Source: Verrucomicrobiales bacterium (GTDB taxonomy: Bacteria; Verrucomicrobiota; Verrucomicrobiia; Methylacidiphilales; JAAUTS01). From it: a DNA stretch of 38,229 nt. The notes under the pieces were generated by a model. It was given only the letters and a program-made list of their open reading frames with translations, was not told where the DNA came from and did no database searches. How positions within the stretch are numbered: position 1 is the first letter of the stretch; each line of letters starts with the position of its first letter. The stretch lies in NCBI GenBank assembly GCA_031265365.1, contig JAISCS010000172.1, forward strand, positions 1-38,229, in the 5' to 3' direction. Below are positions 9,020 through 16,594 of this stretch, piece by piece. A program made the translations under genes and the position numbers.

Positions 9020-10192
9020 ATGAATAACATGAACGATGACAACACAACATCCCGAAAAAGTTTGATAGTGGCGGCTCTAATTTGGTTGCTACCGTTTCTT
9101 GTCATTACAGTGATGGTAATTCATAAACCGGAACACCGGACGGTAATGGGCACTTACTGCACCGCCACGGATTTATTTTGGAACCGCGCCGATATGTATC
9201 AACCCAAGGAGGTTGGACCGGGAGATACCGCCTTTGTGTATTTGCCCCAAGCGGCGATTTTATTCACTCCCTTTACGTTAATGCCCCGCGTGTGCGGGGA
9301 AGTGCTGTTTCGCGCGTTGATGCTTGGATTGTTAGCACACGGAATTTGGCGTGTGACGCAAACTTTCTTCTCCCGACAAAGAGACCTGGCCTTTTTGTTG
9401 CTCTCGTTAGTTGCCATGCCTATTTCGTTAGGCGCCTTGCGGAATGCTCAAGCCAATGTGCTGTTGGCGGCGATTAGCCTGTACATTATGGCGGCATTGG
9501 CCGGGCAAAAATACTGGTCTGCCGCGCTGTGGATGGGGTTTTCCGTAGTGGTCAAACCGTTGTTAATTCCACTAATCGGTCTTGCCGTGTTGTCATTTCC
9601 GGCAGTGTTAGTGCCGCTGTTGGTCACCATGTCAGCAGCGTTAGCGTTGCCGTTCTTATTTGCTGCGCCTGATTATGTCATCAATCAATATGCCCTGTTT
9701 TGGCAAATGGTGACCGGTTATTCCGCTACAGTTGAGCGCTGGCGGTATGCCGACATCAGCGGGGTCATCTACTTTTTAGGCGGTGACCTTTCGCCTTGGT
9801 TGTCGCGCATTTTGCGGTTTGGCGCGGGGCTTGTTTTTCTGGCACTGGCATTATTCGGCATACGCAAAACCAAGGATGTCGCGCGGCAAGCATTGTGGAT
9901 TGGCACGCTGGGCGGAACGTATTTGATGCTGTTTAATCTCGCGACAGAAAAAAATAGTTATGTAATCATAGCGCCGTTTTTAGGATTATGGGCGACGATG
10001 TTTTTTCAATTATGGAAAGATAAACTGCGGGGCGGAATGATTGTCGGTCTGGTGGCGAGCATGGCATTGTTGCCAACTATTTTTTGGTCATGGCTGCACA
10101 ACCGTTTCGGGATTGTTTGGTTCCCGCTGATGATGATTATGTTTTTGGGTCTCGTTGTCCAATGGTGGTTTTGTCAAACGACTGAGGAATGA
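9020..10192 (+). CDS. GT87-like (DUF2029) polytopic membrane glycosyltransferase
   Basis: A 390-residue membrane protein with about ten hydrophobic helices. The pattern fits the GT87/DUF2029 polyprenol-phosphate-mannose-dependent transferases. It has a short N-terminus and first helix (SLIVAALIWLLPFLVITVMV), then a periplasmic loop with TDLFWNRADMYQP and the VYLPQAAILFTPF motif (family form: YPPxxxLLFxPF). GALRNAQANVLLAAISLY corresponds to the family GQxNxLLxxL helix, and VVKPLLIPLIG to the family KP helix. A late loop (NLATEKNSYVIIAPFLGLW) corresponds to the family HhYxxLL segment. The gene is visibly richer in A/T and uses TTA Leu codons far more than its neighbours, which suggests recent acquisition. 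It stands alone between gatB (opposite strand) and a repeat-rich spacer. Substrate is unknown. Confidence 0.72.
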   Translation: MNNMNDDNTTSRKSLIVAALIWLLPFLVITVMVIHKPEHRTVMGTYCTATDLFWNRADMYQPKEVGPGDTAFVYLPQAAILFTPFTLMPRVCGEVLFRALMLGLLAHGIWRVTQTFFSRQRDLAFLLLSLVAMPISLGALRNAQANVLLAAISLYIMAALAGQKYWSAALWMGFSVVVKPLLIPLIGLAVLSFPAVLVPLLVTMSAALALPFLFAAPDYVINQYALFWQMVTGYSATVERWRYADISGVIYFLGGDLSPWLSRILRFGAGLVFLALALFGIRKTKDVARQALWIGTLGGTYLMLFNLATEKNSYVIIAPFLGLWATMFFQLWKDKLRGGMIVGLVASMALLPTIFWSWLHNRFGIVWFPLMMIMFLGLVVQWWFCQTTEE

Positions 10193-10272
10193 GCGATTTG
10201 ACGGGCATTGGGTTATTTATCTTTAAAAAAAGCTCTATCCCGTTATCAATGGAATAGAACCACATATAATAA

Positions 10273-10377
10273 TCAGCCTCCTTCTTTTTCATCTTTTCTA
10301 TTTCGGATTAGCTTACGCATTGCATAATCTAAATTAGGCTCTCCTTCTACAAAACGATTATATTTGTTCTTGTCCAT
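10273..10377 (-). other. Possible small ORF or gene remnant (34 aa)
   Basis: A minus-strand frame reading MDKNKYNRF... and ending ...RKDEKEGG, very rich in Lys, Arg, Asn and Glu and A/T-rich, unlike surrounding genes. The frame runs upstream into the palindromic element. It could be the tail of a gene cut by that element, or chance. No family was recognised. Confidence 0.2.
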
Positions 10378-10395
10378 TATCAGTGGAATAGTCCC

Positions 10396-10537
10396 CGTCA
10401 TGCTGAGCGAAGTTGCGTAGCAACGCAGTCGAAGCGTCGGGTTGGTAGGGCGAACGGCGCTGACCGTAGCGCTAGATTGCGGTGGGACCAACCGATTCCT
10501 CGACTGCAACAACTTCGTTGTTGCGCTCGGAATGACG
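10396..10537. repeat. 142-bp palindromic element, copy 2
   Basis: Same length as copy 1 at 2476-2617 and the same terminal words (CGTCAT...GAGCG outside, GTCGA inside), but diverged arms. The left arm has an inner hairpin GTTGC-gta-GCAAC; the right arm has CAACAA-cttcg-TTGTTG. So the inner hairpin differs in sequence between copies and between arms while self-pairing is kept. Confidence 0.8.
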
Positions 10538-10598
10538 AGGTGTGCTTACTGGCGGCATGATTATTCCATCGATAACGGCGAGGGACCTAAAAACACAA

Positions 10599-10731
10599 TG
10601 TTCGCGCGGAGACGCTGAGACGCGGAGTTAATTAACGGTACTATCCCATGAGCAGAGGAACCGCTAACAACAAGGAACCTTTTTTATTCGTGTTCATTCG
10701 TGGTTAAAAATCCTCCGCGTCTCCGCGTGGA
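10599..10731. repeat. Inverted pair of CGCGGAGACGC-type dispersed repeats
   Basis: 10599-10627 reads TGTTCGCGCGGAGACGC then TGAGACGCGGAG; 10713-10731 reads CTCCGCGTCTCCGCGTGGA in inverted orientation. The left unit is closely similar to 15578-15606. Related units recur at 14159-14197, 25418-25445, 33669-33698, 35110-35139 and 36816-36848. Confidence 0.7.
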
Positions 10732-10781
10732 CATCCCGATTCCCGTCTTGAATGATTTAGGTTCGGTGAAATACTGTTACC

Positions 10782-13700
10782 ATGTCTGACTTGGGTTCCG
10801 ATGCTCCGTGGCGAATCACGCGGGAAGTCCTTTTGGAAATCGGCGGGTGGCGCGCGATGAAGGAGGGGCTGGCGCTGTGGGAAAGCGGCATGGTGGGGGC
10901 GGTGGTGTACGCGCCGCCGTTGCTGAGCGGCGAGGTGCGGACGGGCACCGGCAGTGTGAAGGCGCGGTTGTATTTGGGTCGGCGGTTGTCCGAGGTGGAA
11001 AACCTTTGCTCATGCCGGCAGGCGCGTGAGTACGGGACGATTTGCCCGCACGTGATGGCGCTGGGGCTGGAGTGGCTCAATCCGCGGTCGCGCCGCCATC
11101 CCGCGTCCCCGCCGGTGGCGGGCGACGCTGACGCCCGCCAGCGTCCGGCGCCGGATTTGCGTTACGTGCCACTGTCGGAGATGCCGGACGGCGCCAAGCC
11201 GTTGCGATTGTCCATCATCCTGCCGCCAAAATTTTCCGAGGCGTGGCACACGGGCGAAATCCATGTCGCGTGCGAGGCGACGGTGGACCAATCGCCGCCG
11301 CTGCCGCTCACGAATTTCCTGCGACCGGAGCGGCCGACCTACGCGGTGGAGGATTGCGACGCGCAGGTGTTCGACGCGATGCGCCGCATCACCGGCGGCG
11401 GGTTGCACGGGCTGTGGACGCTGACGGCGAAGAAATTCGCGGAGTTTTTTTTAAGCCTGGTCGACCATCCGCGCATCACCCTTGGGCGCGCAAGCACGCT
11501 GGAAATCACGCGGGCGGTGCCGCGCACGCGGCTGGAGTTGCGGCTGCGCGACGACGGCGGCTTGAATATTCACGCGGCGGAGGACGTCACCGCCAGCGGG
11601 GTGATTTTGCAATCCACCTACGGGCAGTGGCGGTTTGACGGTCAGCGGCTGGTGTATTTGAACGGGCTGCCGGTGAGCTATCTGTCGTTGCGCGGCAAGG
11701 ACCTGACCGTGCCGCGCGAGCAATTGGCGCGTTTTTTCCAGTATGAGGTGCCGATGCTGGAGCGGCAGGCGAATGTGGTCATGGACGCGGGCTGCGACCG
11801 GCTGGAGTTCCGCGCCATCAAGCCGCGCGTCGAGGTGACGCTCGACGGCCTGTTGTCGGGGCTGAGTTGCAAGGTGGTGGTCGCGTACGGCGACGGGAAA
11901 TTTGTGTTGCAGGGCAATCACGCCGTTGACACCGACCAGGAGGCGTGGCGGCCCGACCCGGACGACGCGTTGCGTTATTTCATCCGCGACCGCCAGGCGG
12001 AACGGGCGCTGGTTGCGCAAATCCTCGGCGCGGGATTTTTGCCGGGCCAGCGCCAGCCGGAATGGTACACGCTGACGGGCGAGGGGCGCGTCGGCTTTTT
12101 CCTCGCCAATGTGCTGCCGAAGTGGTGCGCGGAGTGGGCGGTATCGTTCACGCCGCGCTTGCACGACTTGATTGAGAAGTGCGACCGCATCGAGCCGGAG
12201 GTAACAGTATCAGCGTCGGGCGAGGACTGGCTATCGGTGGGGATTGATTTCCGCGAGGCGCGCGGGCAGTCGTCACTCTCGCACGCCGAGGTACAACGAC
12301 TGCTCAACATCGGCGTCAGCCACCAGCGCATGACGAACGGACGCATCGCATTGTTGCCGACGCAATCGGTGCACGAGTTCCAGGAGGTCATTCGTGATTG
12401 TCAGGCGCGGCAGAGCGGCGGCGGCGGGCCGTTGCGGATTGACGCGCGGTATGCGGCGTATCTGGCGAATACGCTGGCGGCGAACAACTGGCATCTAACC
12501 TCGCGCTCGCGGTGGCAGCCGCCGCGCGCGTTGACCGAGTTTGCCGAGGTGCCGTTGCCGGCGGAGCTGGCGCGGCTGGCACGCCCCTATCAACGAACTG
12601 GCGTCAATTGGCTGCACCACTTGATGCGTAATTCCATGTCGGGGATTCTGGCGGACGAGATGGGCTTGGGGAAAACCTTTCAGACGCTCGCCTACCTGGC
12701 GTATCGCCGGCAACACGGGCCGGACGACCCGCCGGCGCTGATTGTCGCGCCAACCACGCTGGTGCTCAACTGGCTGGACGAGGCGCGGCGCTTTACCCCG
12801 CGTCTGCGCGTGCTGACCATCAGCGGCGCCAAGCGCAAGCCACTGTTTGAAAAAATCACCGGCCATGATTTGGTCATCACCTCATACGCGCTGCTGCGGC
12901 GGGACATTGACGTGTACAAGGAACTGGAGTTTTCCGTCGCGGTGCTGGACGAGGCGCAGTACATCAAGAACCAAGCCAGCCAGAACTCGGCATGCGCGAA
13001 AATGTTGCGGGCGAACAACCGCTTTGTGCTGACCGGCACGCCGATTGAAAACTCGCTGCTGGACTTGTGGTCCATCTTTGATTTTCTCATGCCCGGCTAT
13101 CTCGGCGGCGCGGCGGATTTCACGCGACGCTACGCGCTGCCCATCACCAAGCAGAACGACCGGCCCGCGCAGAACCGGCTGCGCGAGCGCGTGCGCCCGT
13201 TCATCCTGCGCCGCACCAAGGCCGAGGTGGCGCGGGACTTGCCGGAAAAGCTGGAGCAAATCGTGTTTTGCGAACTCACCGGCGAGCAAAAAGCGGTCTA
13301 TCAGCGGCTGTTGGAACAAGGGCGGCGCAACCTGATGGACAGCGGCGACGCGGGCGGGCCGGGGCGCGGCCGCATGGCGGTGCTGACGGCGTTGATGCGG
13401 CTGCGGCAAGTGTGCTGTCACCTTGCCCTGCTGCCGACCGGCGAAGCGCGGGAGTGGAAGGAGCCATCCGCCAAGTTGGAATATTTCTTCGAGTTGTTCA
13501 ACCAAGCGCTGGACGGCGGGCATCGCGTGCTGGTGTTCAGCCAGTTTGTCAGCATGTTGAAACTACTGCGCGCGCAACTGGACGCGCGGGCGCTGCGCTA
13601 TTGTTATCTCGACGGCGGCACGGTTGACCGCGGGGGCGAGATTGGGAAATTCCAAGGCGACGCCGGCATCCCGCTGTTTCTCATCAGCCTGAAGGCGGGC

Positions 13701-13973
13701 GGCACCGGCATCAACCTGACCGGCGCCGACACCGTCGTCCACTTCGACCCGTGGTGGAATCCCGCCGTCGAGGACCAAGCCACCGCGCGCGCGCACCGCA
13801 TCGGGCAGGACAAGATTGTCAACAGCTACAAACTCATCGCGCGCGGCACCGTGGAGGAAAAAATCATCAACCTGCAAAAAAAGAAAACCGACCTGATAGC
13901 GAACACCCTGATGAGCGAGGAAGGGTTCATCCACAGCCTGAGTTGGGCGGAGTTGCAAAGTTTGCTGGAATAA
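10782..13973 (+). CDS. SWIM zinc-finger SNF2-family helicase/ATPase
   Basis: A 1063-residue Swi2/Snf2 superfamily II DNA translocase. A SWIM zinc finger (CSCRQAREYGTICPH, first Cys at about residue 76) near the N-terminus is followed by a long non-catalytic region of about 500 residues, then the helicase core. Motif I is ADEMGLGKT (about 625-633), Ia IVAPTTLVLNW, motif II DEAQ (about 724), motif III LTGTPIENSLLDLWSIFDFL. Motif IV is VLVFSQFVSMLKLL (about 905), V SLKAGGTGINLTGAD, VI DQATARAHRIGQ. All ATPase motifs look intact. Such proteins remodel protein-DNA or nucleic-acid complexes; the bacterial SWIM/SNF2 subgroup has no firmly known role. The start ATG 10782 is 589 bases past the preceding gene and fits the family N-terminus. 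It appears monocistronic. Confidence 0.93.
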   Translation: MSDLGSDAPWRITREVLLEIGGWRAMKEGLALWESGMVGAVVYAPPLLSGEVRTGTGSVKARLYLGRRLSEVENLCSCRQAREYGTICPHVMALGLEWLNPRSRRHPASPPVAGDADARQRPAPDLRYVPLSEMPDGAKPLRLSIILPPKFSEAWHTGEIHVACEATVDQSPPLPLTNFLRPERPTYAVEDCDAQVFDAMRRITGGGLHGLWTLTAKKFAEFFLSLVDHPRITLGRASTLEITRAVPRTRLELRLRDDGGLNIHAAEDVTASGVILQSTYGQWRFDGQRLVYLNGLPVSYLSLRGKDLTVPREQLARFFQYEVPMLERQANVVMDAGCDRLEFRAIKPRVEVTLDGLLSGLSCKVVVAYGDGKFVLQGNHAVDTDQEAWRPDPDDALRYFIRDRQAERALVAQILGAGFLPGQRQPEWYTLTGEGRVGFFLANVLPKWCAEWAVSFTPRLHDLIEKCDRIEPEVTVSASGEDWLSVGIDFREARGQSSLSHAEVQRLLNIGVSHQRMTNGRIALLPTQSVHEFQEVIRDCQARQSGGGGPLRIDARYAAYLANTLAANNWHLTSRSRWQPPRALTEFAEVPLPAELARLARPYQRTGVNWLHHLMRNSMSGILADEMGLGKTFQTLAYLAYRRQHGPDDPPALIVAPTTLVLNWLDEARRFTPRLRVLTISGAKRKPLFEKITGHDLVITSYALLRRDIDVYKELEFSVAVLDEAQYIKNQASQNSACAKMLRANNRFVLTGTPIENSLLDLWSIFDFLMPGYLGGAADFTRRYALPITKQNDRPAQNRLRERVRPFILRRTKAEVARDLPEKLEQIVFCELTGEQKAVYQRLLEQGRRNLMDSGDAGGPGRGRMAVLTALMRLRQVCCHLALLPTGEAREWKEPSAKLEYFFELFNQALDGGHRVLVFSQFVSMLKLLRAQLDARALRYCYLDGGTVDRGGEIGKFQGDAGIPLFLISLKAGGTGINLTGADTVVHFDPWWNPAVEDQATARAHRIGQDKIVNSYKLIARGTVEEKIINLQKKKTDLIANTLMSEEGFIHSLSWAELQSLLE

Positions 13974-14054
13974 CCGCCAGCGCCAACCTAAAAACCGGTG
14001 GTGCGTCAGTTTGATTTCATTCATCTCGCTTTCCAAAAGGCATTTACATTTCCC

Positions 14055-14197
14055 CCATCCATGCGCACGTTTGTAAAATATGTGCGCACGGATGGAGAAA
14101 TTAACGCAAAAGCGTAAAGAATCTTGAAAACAGATTAGTCCTGAGTGATTTACCCAATCTCTGCGCTCTTTGCGTTCTTGGCGCCTTTGCGTTAAAA
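14055..14197. repeat. Hairpin and inverted dispersed repeats downstream of the SNF2 gene
   Basis: 14055-14068 and 14082-14095 pair at 13 of 14 positions around a 13-base loop (GTGCGCACGGATGG arm). No T-run follows, so it is not a standard intrinsic terminator. Next, TTAACGCAAAAGCG at 14100 and CGCCTTTGCGTTAA near 14180 form a loose outer inverted pair around CTCTGCGCTCTTTGCG. The spacer 13974-14267 holds nothing else. Confidence 0.6.
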
Positions 14198-14267
14198 AAA
14201 TAAATCGGCGCACTACCCGCGCGAACATCAAATTGACTTCACGCCGCGTCTCTGCATAATCAGTTCC

Positions 14268-14525
14268 ATGCCCCCCCGCCACACCAGAAAAAAAGTCACC
14301 GGCAGCGCCCCGCGCCGCGCGCGGACGGGGAATCGCGCGCCGCTGGTGGTGGCGGCGCTGGTGGTGCTCGCGTTGCTGGCGGCGGCGGGGTTTTATCTAT
14401 ATCAACAGGAGCGGGACAAGCACGACAGCATCGCCGCGAAGGCGCGGCAAATCGCCGAGGAAAACCCCAACGCCGAGGTGTTTTCCGGCGATGTCAATCC
14501 CGACGCTGATGTAAAAAAAAAGTAA
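14268..14525 (+). CDS. Single-pass membrane N-terminal module, 0-frame product of a probable frameshifted L,D-transpeptidase gene
   Basis: An 85-residue product. It has a basic N-terminus (MPPRHTRKKVTGSAPRRART), one transmembrane helix at about residues 24-45 (APLVVAALVVLALLAAAGFY), then a charged stretch ending DVNPDADVKKK. The stop TAA at 523-525 follows an A9 run. Reading one base back at that run continues without a stop into a Pro/Ala-rich linker and the L,D-transpeptidase domains, which otherwise have no start codon with plausible context and no export signal. The likely full product (14268-15571, about 434 residues) is therefore an inner-membrane-anchored periplasmic enzyme. The alternatives are a homopolymer sequencing error (A10 would be in frame) or two separate genes. 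The short form may be a real product if the shift is programmed. Confidence 0.75.
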   Translation: MPPRHTRKKVTGSAPRRARTGNRAPLVVAALVVLALLAAAGFYLYQQERDKHDSIAAKARQIAEENPNAEVFSGDVNPDADVKKK

Positions 14526-14546
14526 CGGCGCAATTACCCGCGCCGT
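14513..14546 (+). promoter_or_regulatory. Candidate -1 frameshift site: A9G slippery run, stop codon, hairpin
   Basis: Nine A (14513-14521) then G. In the 0 frame the codons are GTA AAA AAA AAG TAA, so the heptamer A_AAA_AAG (14516-14522) is in exactly the register used at E. coli dnaX. After a -1 slip the next codon is GTA at 14522. A 7-bp GC-rich hairpin (ACGGCGC 14525-14531, GCGCCGT 14540-14546, loop AATTACCC) starts 2 bases after the heptamer, which is closer than the usual 5-9. The A9 run is also long enough for transcriptional slippage. Confidence 0.6.
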
Positions 14547-14596
14547 CCAACTCCGAACGTAGCGAAGCCAAAGTAACGGCGTCACCGCCAGCGCCT

Positions 14597-15571
14597 TTGC
14601 CCAAGGCGGAGCCACCGTCAGCGCCCAAAACTCCTGAACCACCGCAGCCGGTCAAACCAGCCGAACCGTCACCGTCAGTAGTGGAAGCCAAGCGCCCCGC
14701 GCTTACCGTCGCGCCCGCGCCGGTGACGAAAATGGATTACGCCGTCTGGCAGGTGCGGATGGAACGGTTGAATTTTTCCTGCGGCACCATTGACGGCGAC
14801 TTCGGCATGAGAAGCAAGCGGGCCATCACCCAGTTCCAGAAAAGCCGGGGGCTGTTCGTTACCGGCACGCTGGATATTGAAACCCGCTTGGCGCTCGGCG
14901 CGCCAGAACAGCCGTTCACCCTGTATACTGTCAGCGCCAGGGACCTCGCGCAAATCAACCCGTCGCCCGCCGCGTGGCGCGACAAGGCGCGGGCGTCTTT
15001 TCTCGGTTATAAAAACGGTTGGGAAATGCTCGCCGACAAATTTCACACCAGCGAGGAATTCATGCGGCAACTCAACCCCGGTGTCACCGCGCTGCCGGCG
15101 GGCGCCATCGTCACCGTGCCGAATCTCGAACCCGCCGCGCCCGTCACCCGCGCGGGCAAAATCGTCATCATCCTCGGCGAGACGACCATGCTGCTGTATG
15201 ACCGCGCCGGCAAGTTGCAAGCCTGTTTCCCGTGTTCCATCGCCGCCGACAAAAACAAACGGCCCAACGGCCGGCTCACGGTCACCAACAGCGCGCTGAA
15301 TCCGAACTACACCTTCAACCCGGAGGTTTTCCAGGAAGCCGCCGCCCGCGAGGGCATCACCTCGCGGCTGCTCATCCCGCCGGGGCCTAACAACCCGGTG
15401 GGCCTCGCGTGGGTGAGCCTGTCGTTGCCCGGCTACGGCATCCACGGCACGCCCAACCCGCGCGAGATTTCCCGCAGCGGCTCGCACGGCTGTTTCCGGC
15501 TGGCGAACTGGGACGCGCTGAAGGTGTATCACGCCGTCGTCCGGGGCACGCCCGTGGAAATAGTGGATTGA
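14597..15571 (+). CDS. L,D-transpeptidase (YkuD) with peptidoglycan-binding and LysM-like domains; -1-frame part of the split gene
   Basis: A periplasmic peptidoglycan cross-linking enzyme. The listed start is a TTG with no support; the frame is open back through 14522, and translation most likely enters by frameshift from the membrane module upstream. Order: Pro-rich linker (PKAEPPSAPKTPEPPQPVKP); PG_binding_1 domain (WQVRMERLNFSCGTIDGDFG, MRSKRAITQFQKSRGL); LysM-like segment (NGWEMLADKFHTSEEFMRQL, LPAGAIVTVPN); YkuD catalytic domain beginning IVIILGETTMLLYDRAGKLQ. The active-site signature is HGTPNPREISRSGSHGCFRL, with Cys as nucleophile and both His residues present. It ends opposite a convergent lytic transglycosylase gene, so a cross-link maker and a cutter of peptidoglycan are neighbours. 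Domain calls are strong; the start is not. Confidence 0.85.
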   Translation: MPKAEPPSAPKTPEPPQPVKPAEPSPSVVEAKRPALTVAPAPVTKMDYAVWQVRMERLNFSCGTIDGDFGMRSKRAITQFQKSRGLFVTGTLDIETRLALGAPEQPFTLYTVSARDLAQINPSPAAWRDKARASFLGYKNGWEMLADKFHTSEEFMRQLNPGVTALPAGAIVTVPNLEPAAPVTRAGKIVIILGETTMLLYDRAGKLQACFPCSIAADKNKRPNGRLTVTNSALNPNYTFNPEVFQEAAAREGITSRLLIPPGPNNPVGLAWVSLSLPGYGIHGTPNPREISRSGSHGCFRLANWDALKVYHAVVRGTPVEIVD

Positions 15572-15575
15572 ATAT

Positions 15576-15655
15576 GATGTTCGCGCGGAGCCACGGAGAC
15601 GCGGAGTTTTTTTATTTTAATTAACTCTGCGTCTCAGCGGCTCTGCGCGAACATC
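15576..15655. repeat. Inverted repeat of CGCGGAGACGC type between convergent genes
   Basis: Arms 15576-15606 and 15625-15655 pair at 27 of 31 positions around an 18-base A/T loop with a T run. It sits between the convergent 3' ends of the transpeptidase and transglycosylase genes and could act as a terminator. The left arm closely matches 10599-10627. Confidence 0.8.
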
Positions 15656-15672
15656 AAATCCCCGTCAGCCTT

Positions 15673-16341
15673 TTAGGAATCCGGTCGCGTCGCGAGCAGT
15701 TTCTTCGACTGTTGCCGCAAGCGCCAGAGGTGGACGGCGAGTTCGTTGCGGACGGCGCGCCAAGGGGTCAGTTGGCGCGTGCTGGTTTTGTAGTTGTCCC
15801 GTTTTTCCAAAATATCCCGCGCGTACGCCTTGGTCGTCGGATAATCAATGTTGGCGATGAACGGCGCGGCTTCCCAGCGCGGCAGCGGTTGCGCCCAGCG
15901 GCGGGCGTGGGTGCGGCCCGCGTTGTACTCGGCAAGGGCGAACGCCTCCGGCAGGTCGGCGTCGCGCCAGCGGCCGATGGCGCGGGCGAGGTACCAACTG
16001 CCCGCCATGATGTTGGTGCGCGGGTCGAACAAATCGGTCTCGCGGAAGGTGGTGATTTTTTCCGCCTTCGCCCATTCCTTGCCGGCGTTGGGGGTGACTT
16101 GCATCAGGCCGCGCTCTTGCGCCGCGCCGAAGACGTCGGGCTGGAAAGCGCTCTCGCGCCAAATCACCGCGCGGATGAGATGCGGGTCGAGGCGGTAACG
16201 CCGGGCGGCTTCGGCGATGAGCGGCTCGTAGATTTGGCTTTGCTTGACCAGCCGCGCGCCCCGCCAATACAGCGCGCCGGCGACCGCTGACAGTGAGAAG
16301 GCGGCGATGAGCAGGAGTTTGGGCCAGTGGTTAAGTCGCAT
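15673..16341 (-). CDS. Soluble-lytic-transglycosylase (SLT) domain protein
   Basis: A 222-residue membrane-anchored or exported lytic transglycosylase that would cleave the MurNAc-GlcNAc bond of peptidoglycan to form 1,6-anhydro ends. An N-terminal hydrophobic helix (LLLIAAFSLSAVAGALYW, residues 9-26) serves as signal or anchor. The SLT domain follows: YRLDPHLIRAVIWRESAF with the catalytic Glu at residue 63, the GLMQVTPNAGKEW motif, NIMAGSWYLARAIGRW, and the FALAEYNAGRTHARRW segment. The C-terminal part is basic. It is compact for the family, comprising little more than the catalytic domain. The gene is convergent with the L,D-transpeptidase and upstream of a large palindrome that separates it from the divergent priA. 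Confidence 0.92.
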   Translation of the reverse strand: MRLNHWPKLLLIAAFSLSAVAGALYWRGARLVKQSQIYEPLIAEAARRYRLDPHLIRAVIWRESAFQPDVFGAAQERGLMQVTPNAGKEWAKAEKITTFRETDLFDPRTNIMAGSWYLARAIGRWRDADLPEAFALAEYNAGRTHARRWAQPLPRWEAAPFIANIDYPTTKAYARDILEKRDNYKTSTRQLTPWRAVRNELAVHLWRLRQQSKKLLATRPDS

Positions 16342-16439
16342 CTTCTAAAATTAAGACGCGCGACGAATAATGGCAAACTTCTTTGTGTTCTTCGCGGAAT
16401 TTTGCGGCTAGGATATTCCCACTTGGCTTGGCGACAGCA

Positions 16440-16564
16440 AAATTCCCCTTCCGTGAAGGGGTGGCCGCGTAGCGGACGGGGTAGTTCAGCGTTCGATGGT
16501 TAGTTTCTTAAACGCTGAACTACCCTGTCGGCTCCGCCGCCACCCCTTCACGGAAGGGGAATTT
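16440..16564. repeat. 54-bp-arm palindrome just upstream of priA
   Basis: Arms 16440-16493 and 16511-16564 pair at 50 of 54 positions around a 17-base loop. The outer word is AAATTCCCCTTCCGTGAAGG. It lies in the divergent spacer between the transglycosylase gene and priA and ends 30 bases before the priA ATG. A reduced relative (AATTCCCCTC-acgca-GAGGGGAATT) is at 33606-33630. As RNA it would form a very strong hairpin in any priA leader. Confidence 0.9.
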
Positions 16565-16594
16565 GGCCCGGTCGCCATCCCAAGGCAAACCACT

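Larger units (their letters stand above)
10193..10781. other. Repeat-rich intergenic spacer
   Basis: 589 bases without a convincing gene. It holds a 142-bp palindromic element (10396-10537) bracketed by a short inverted word: TTATCAGTGGAATA at 10378 on the left and TATTCCATCGATAA at 10562 on the right, with a further TTATCAATGGAATA at 10244. It also holds a pair of CGCGGAGACGC-type repeats (10599-10627 and 10713-10731) in inverted orientation. Confidence 0.75.

Noticed and set aside
14055-14095. Hairpin after the SNF2 gene as an intrinsic terminator
   Set aside because: The 13-of-14 stem is strong, but no T run follows on either side. Kept only as a repeat.
16496-16594. Earlier ATG (16496) as the priA start
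   Set aside because: It lies in the loop of a 54-bp-arm palindrome and adds residues encoded by the repeat; PriA family similarity begins after 16595.
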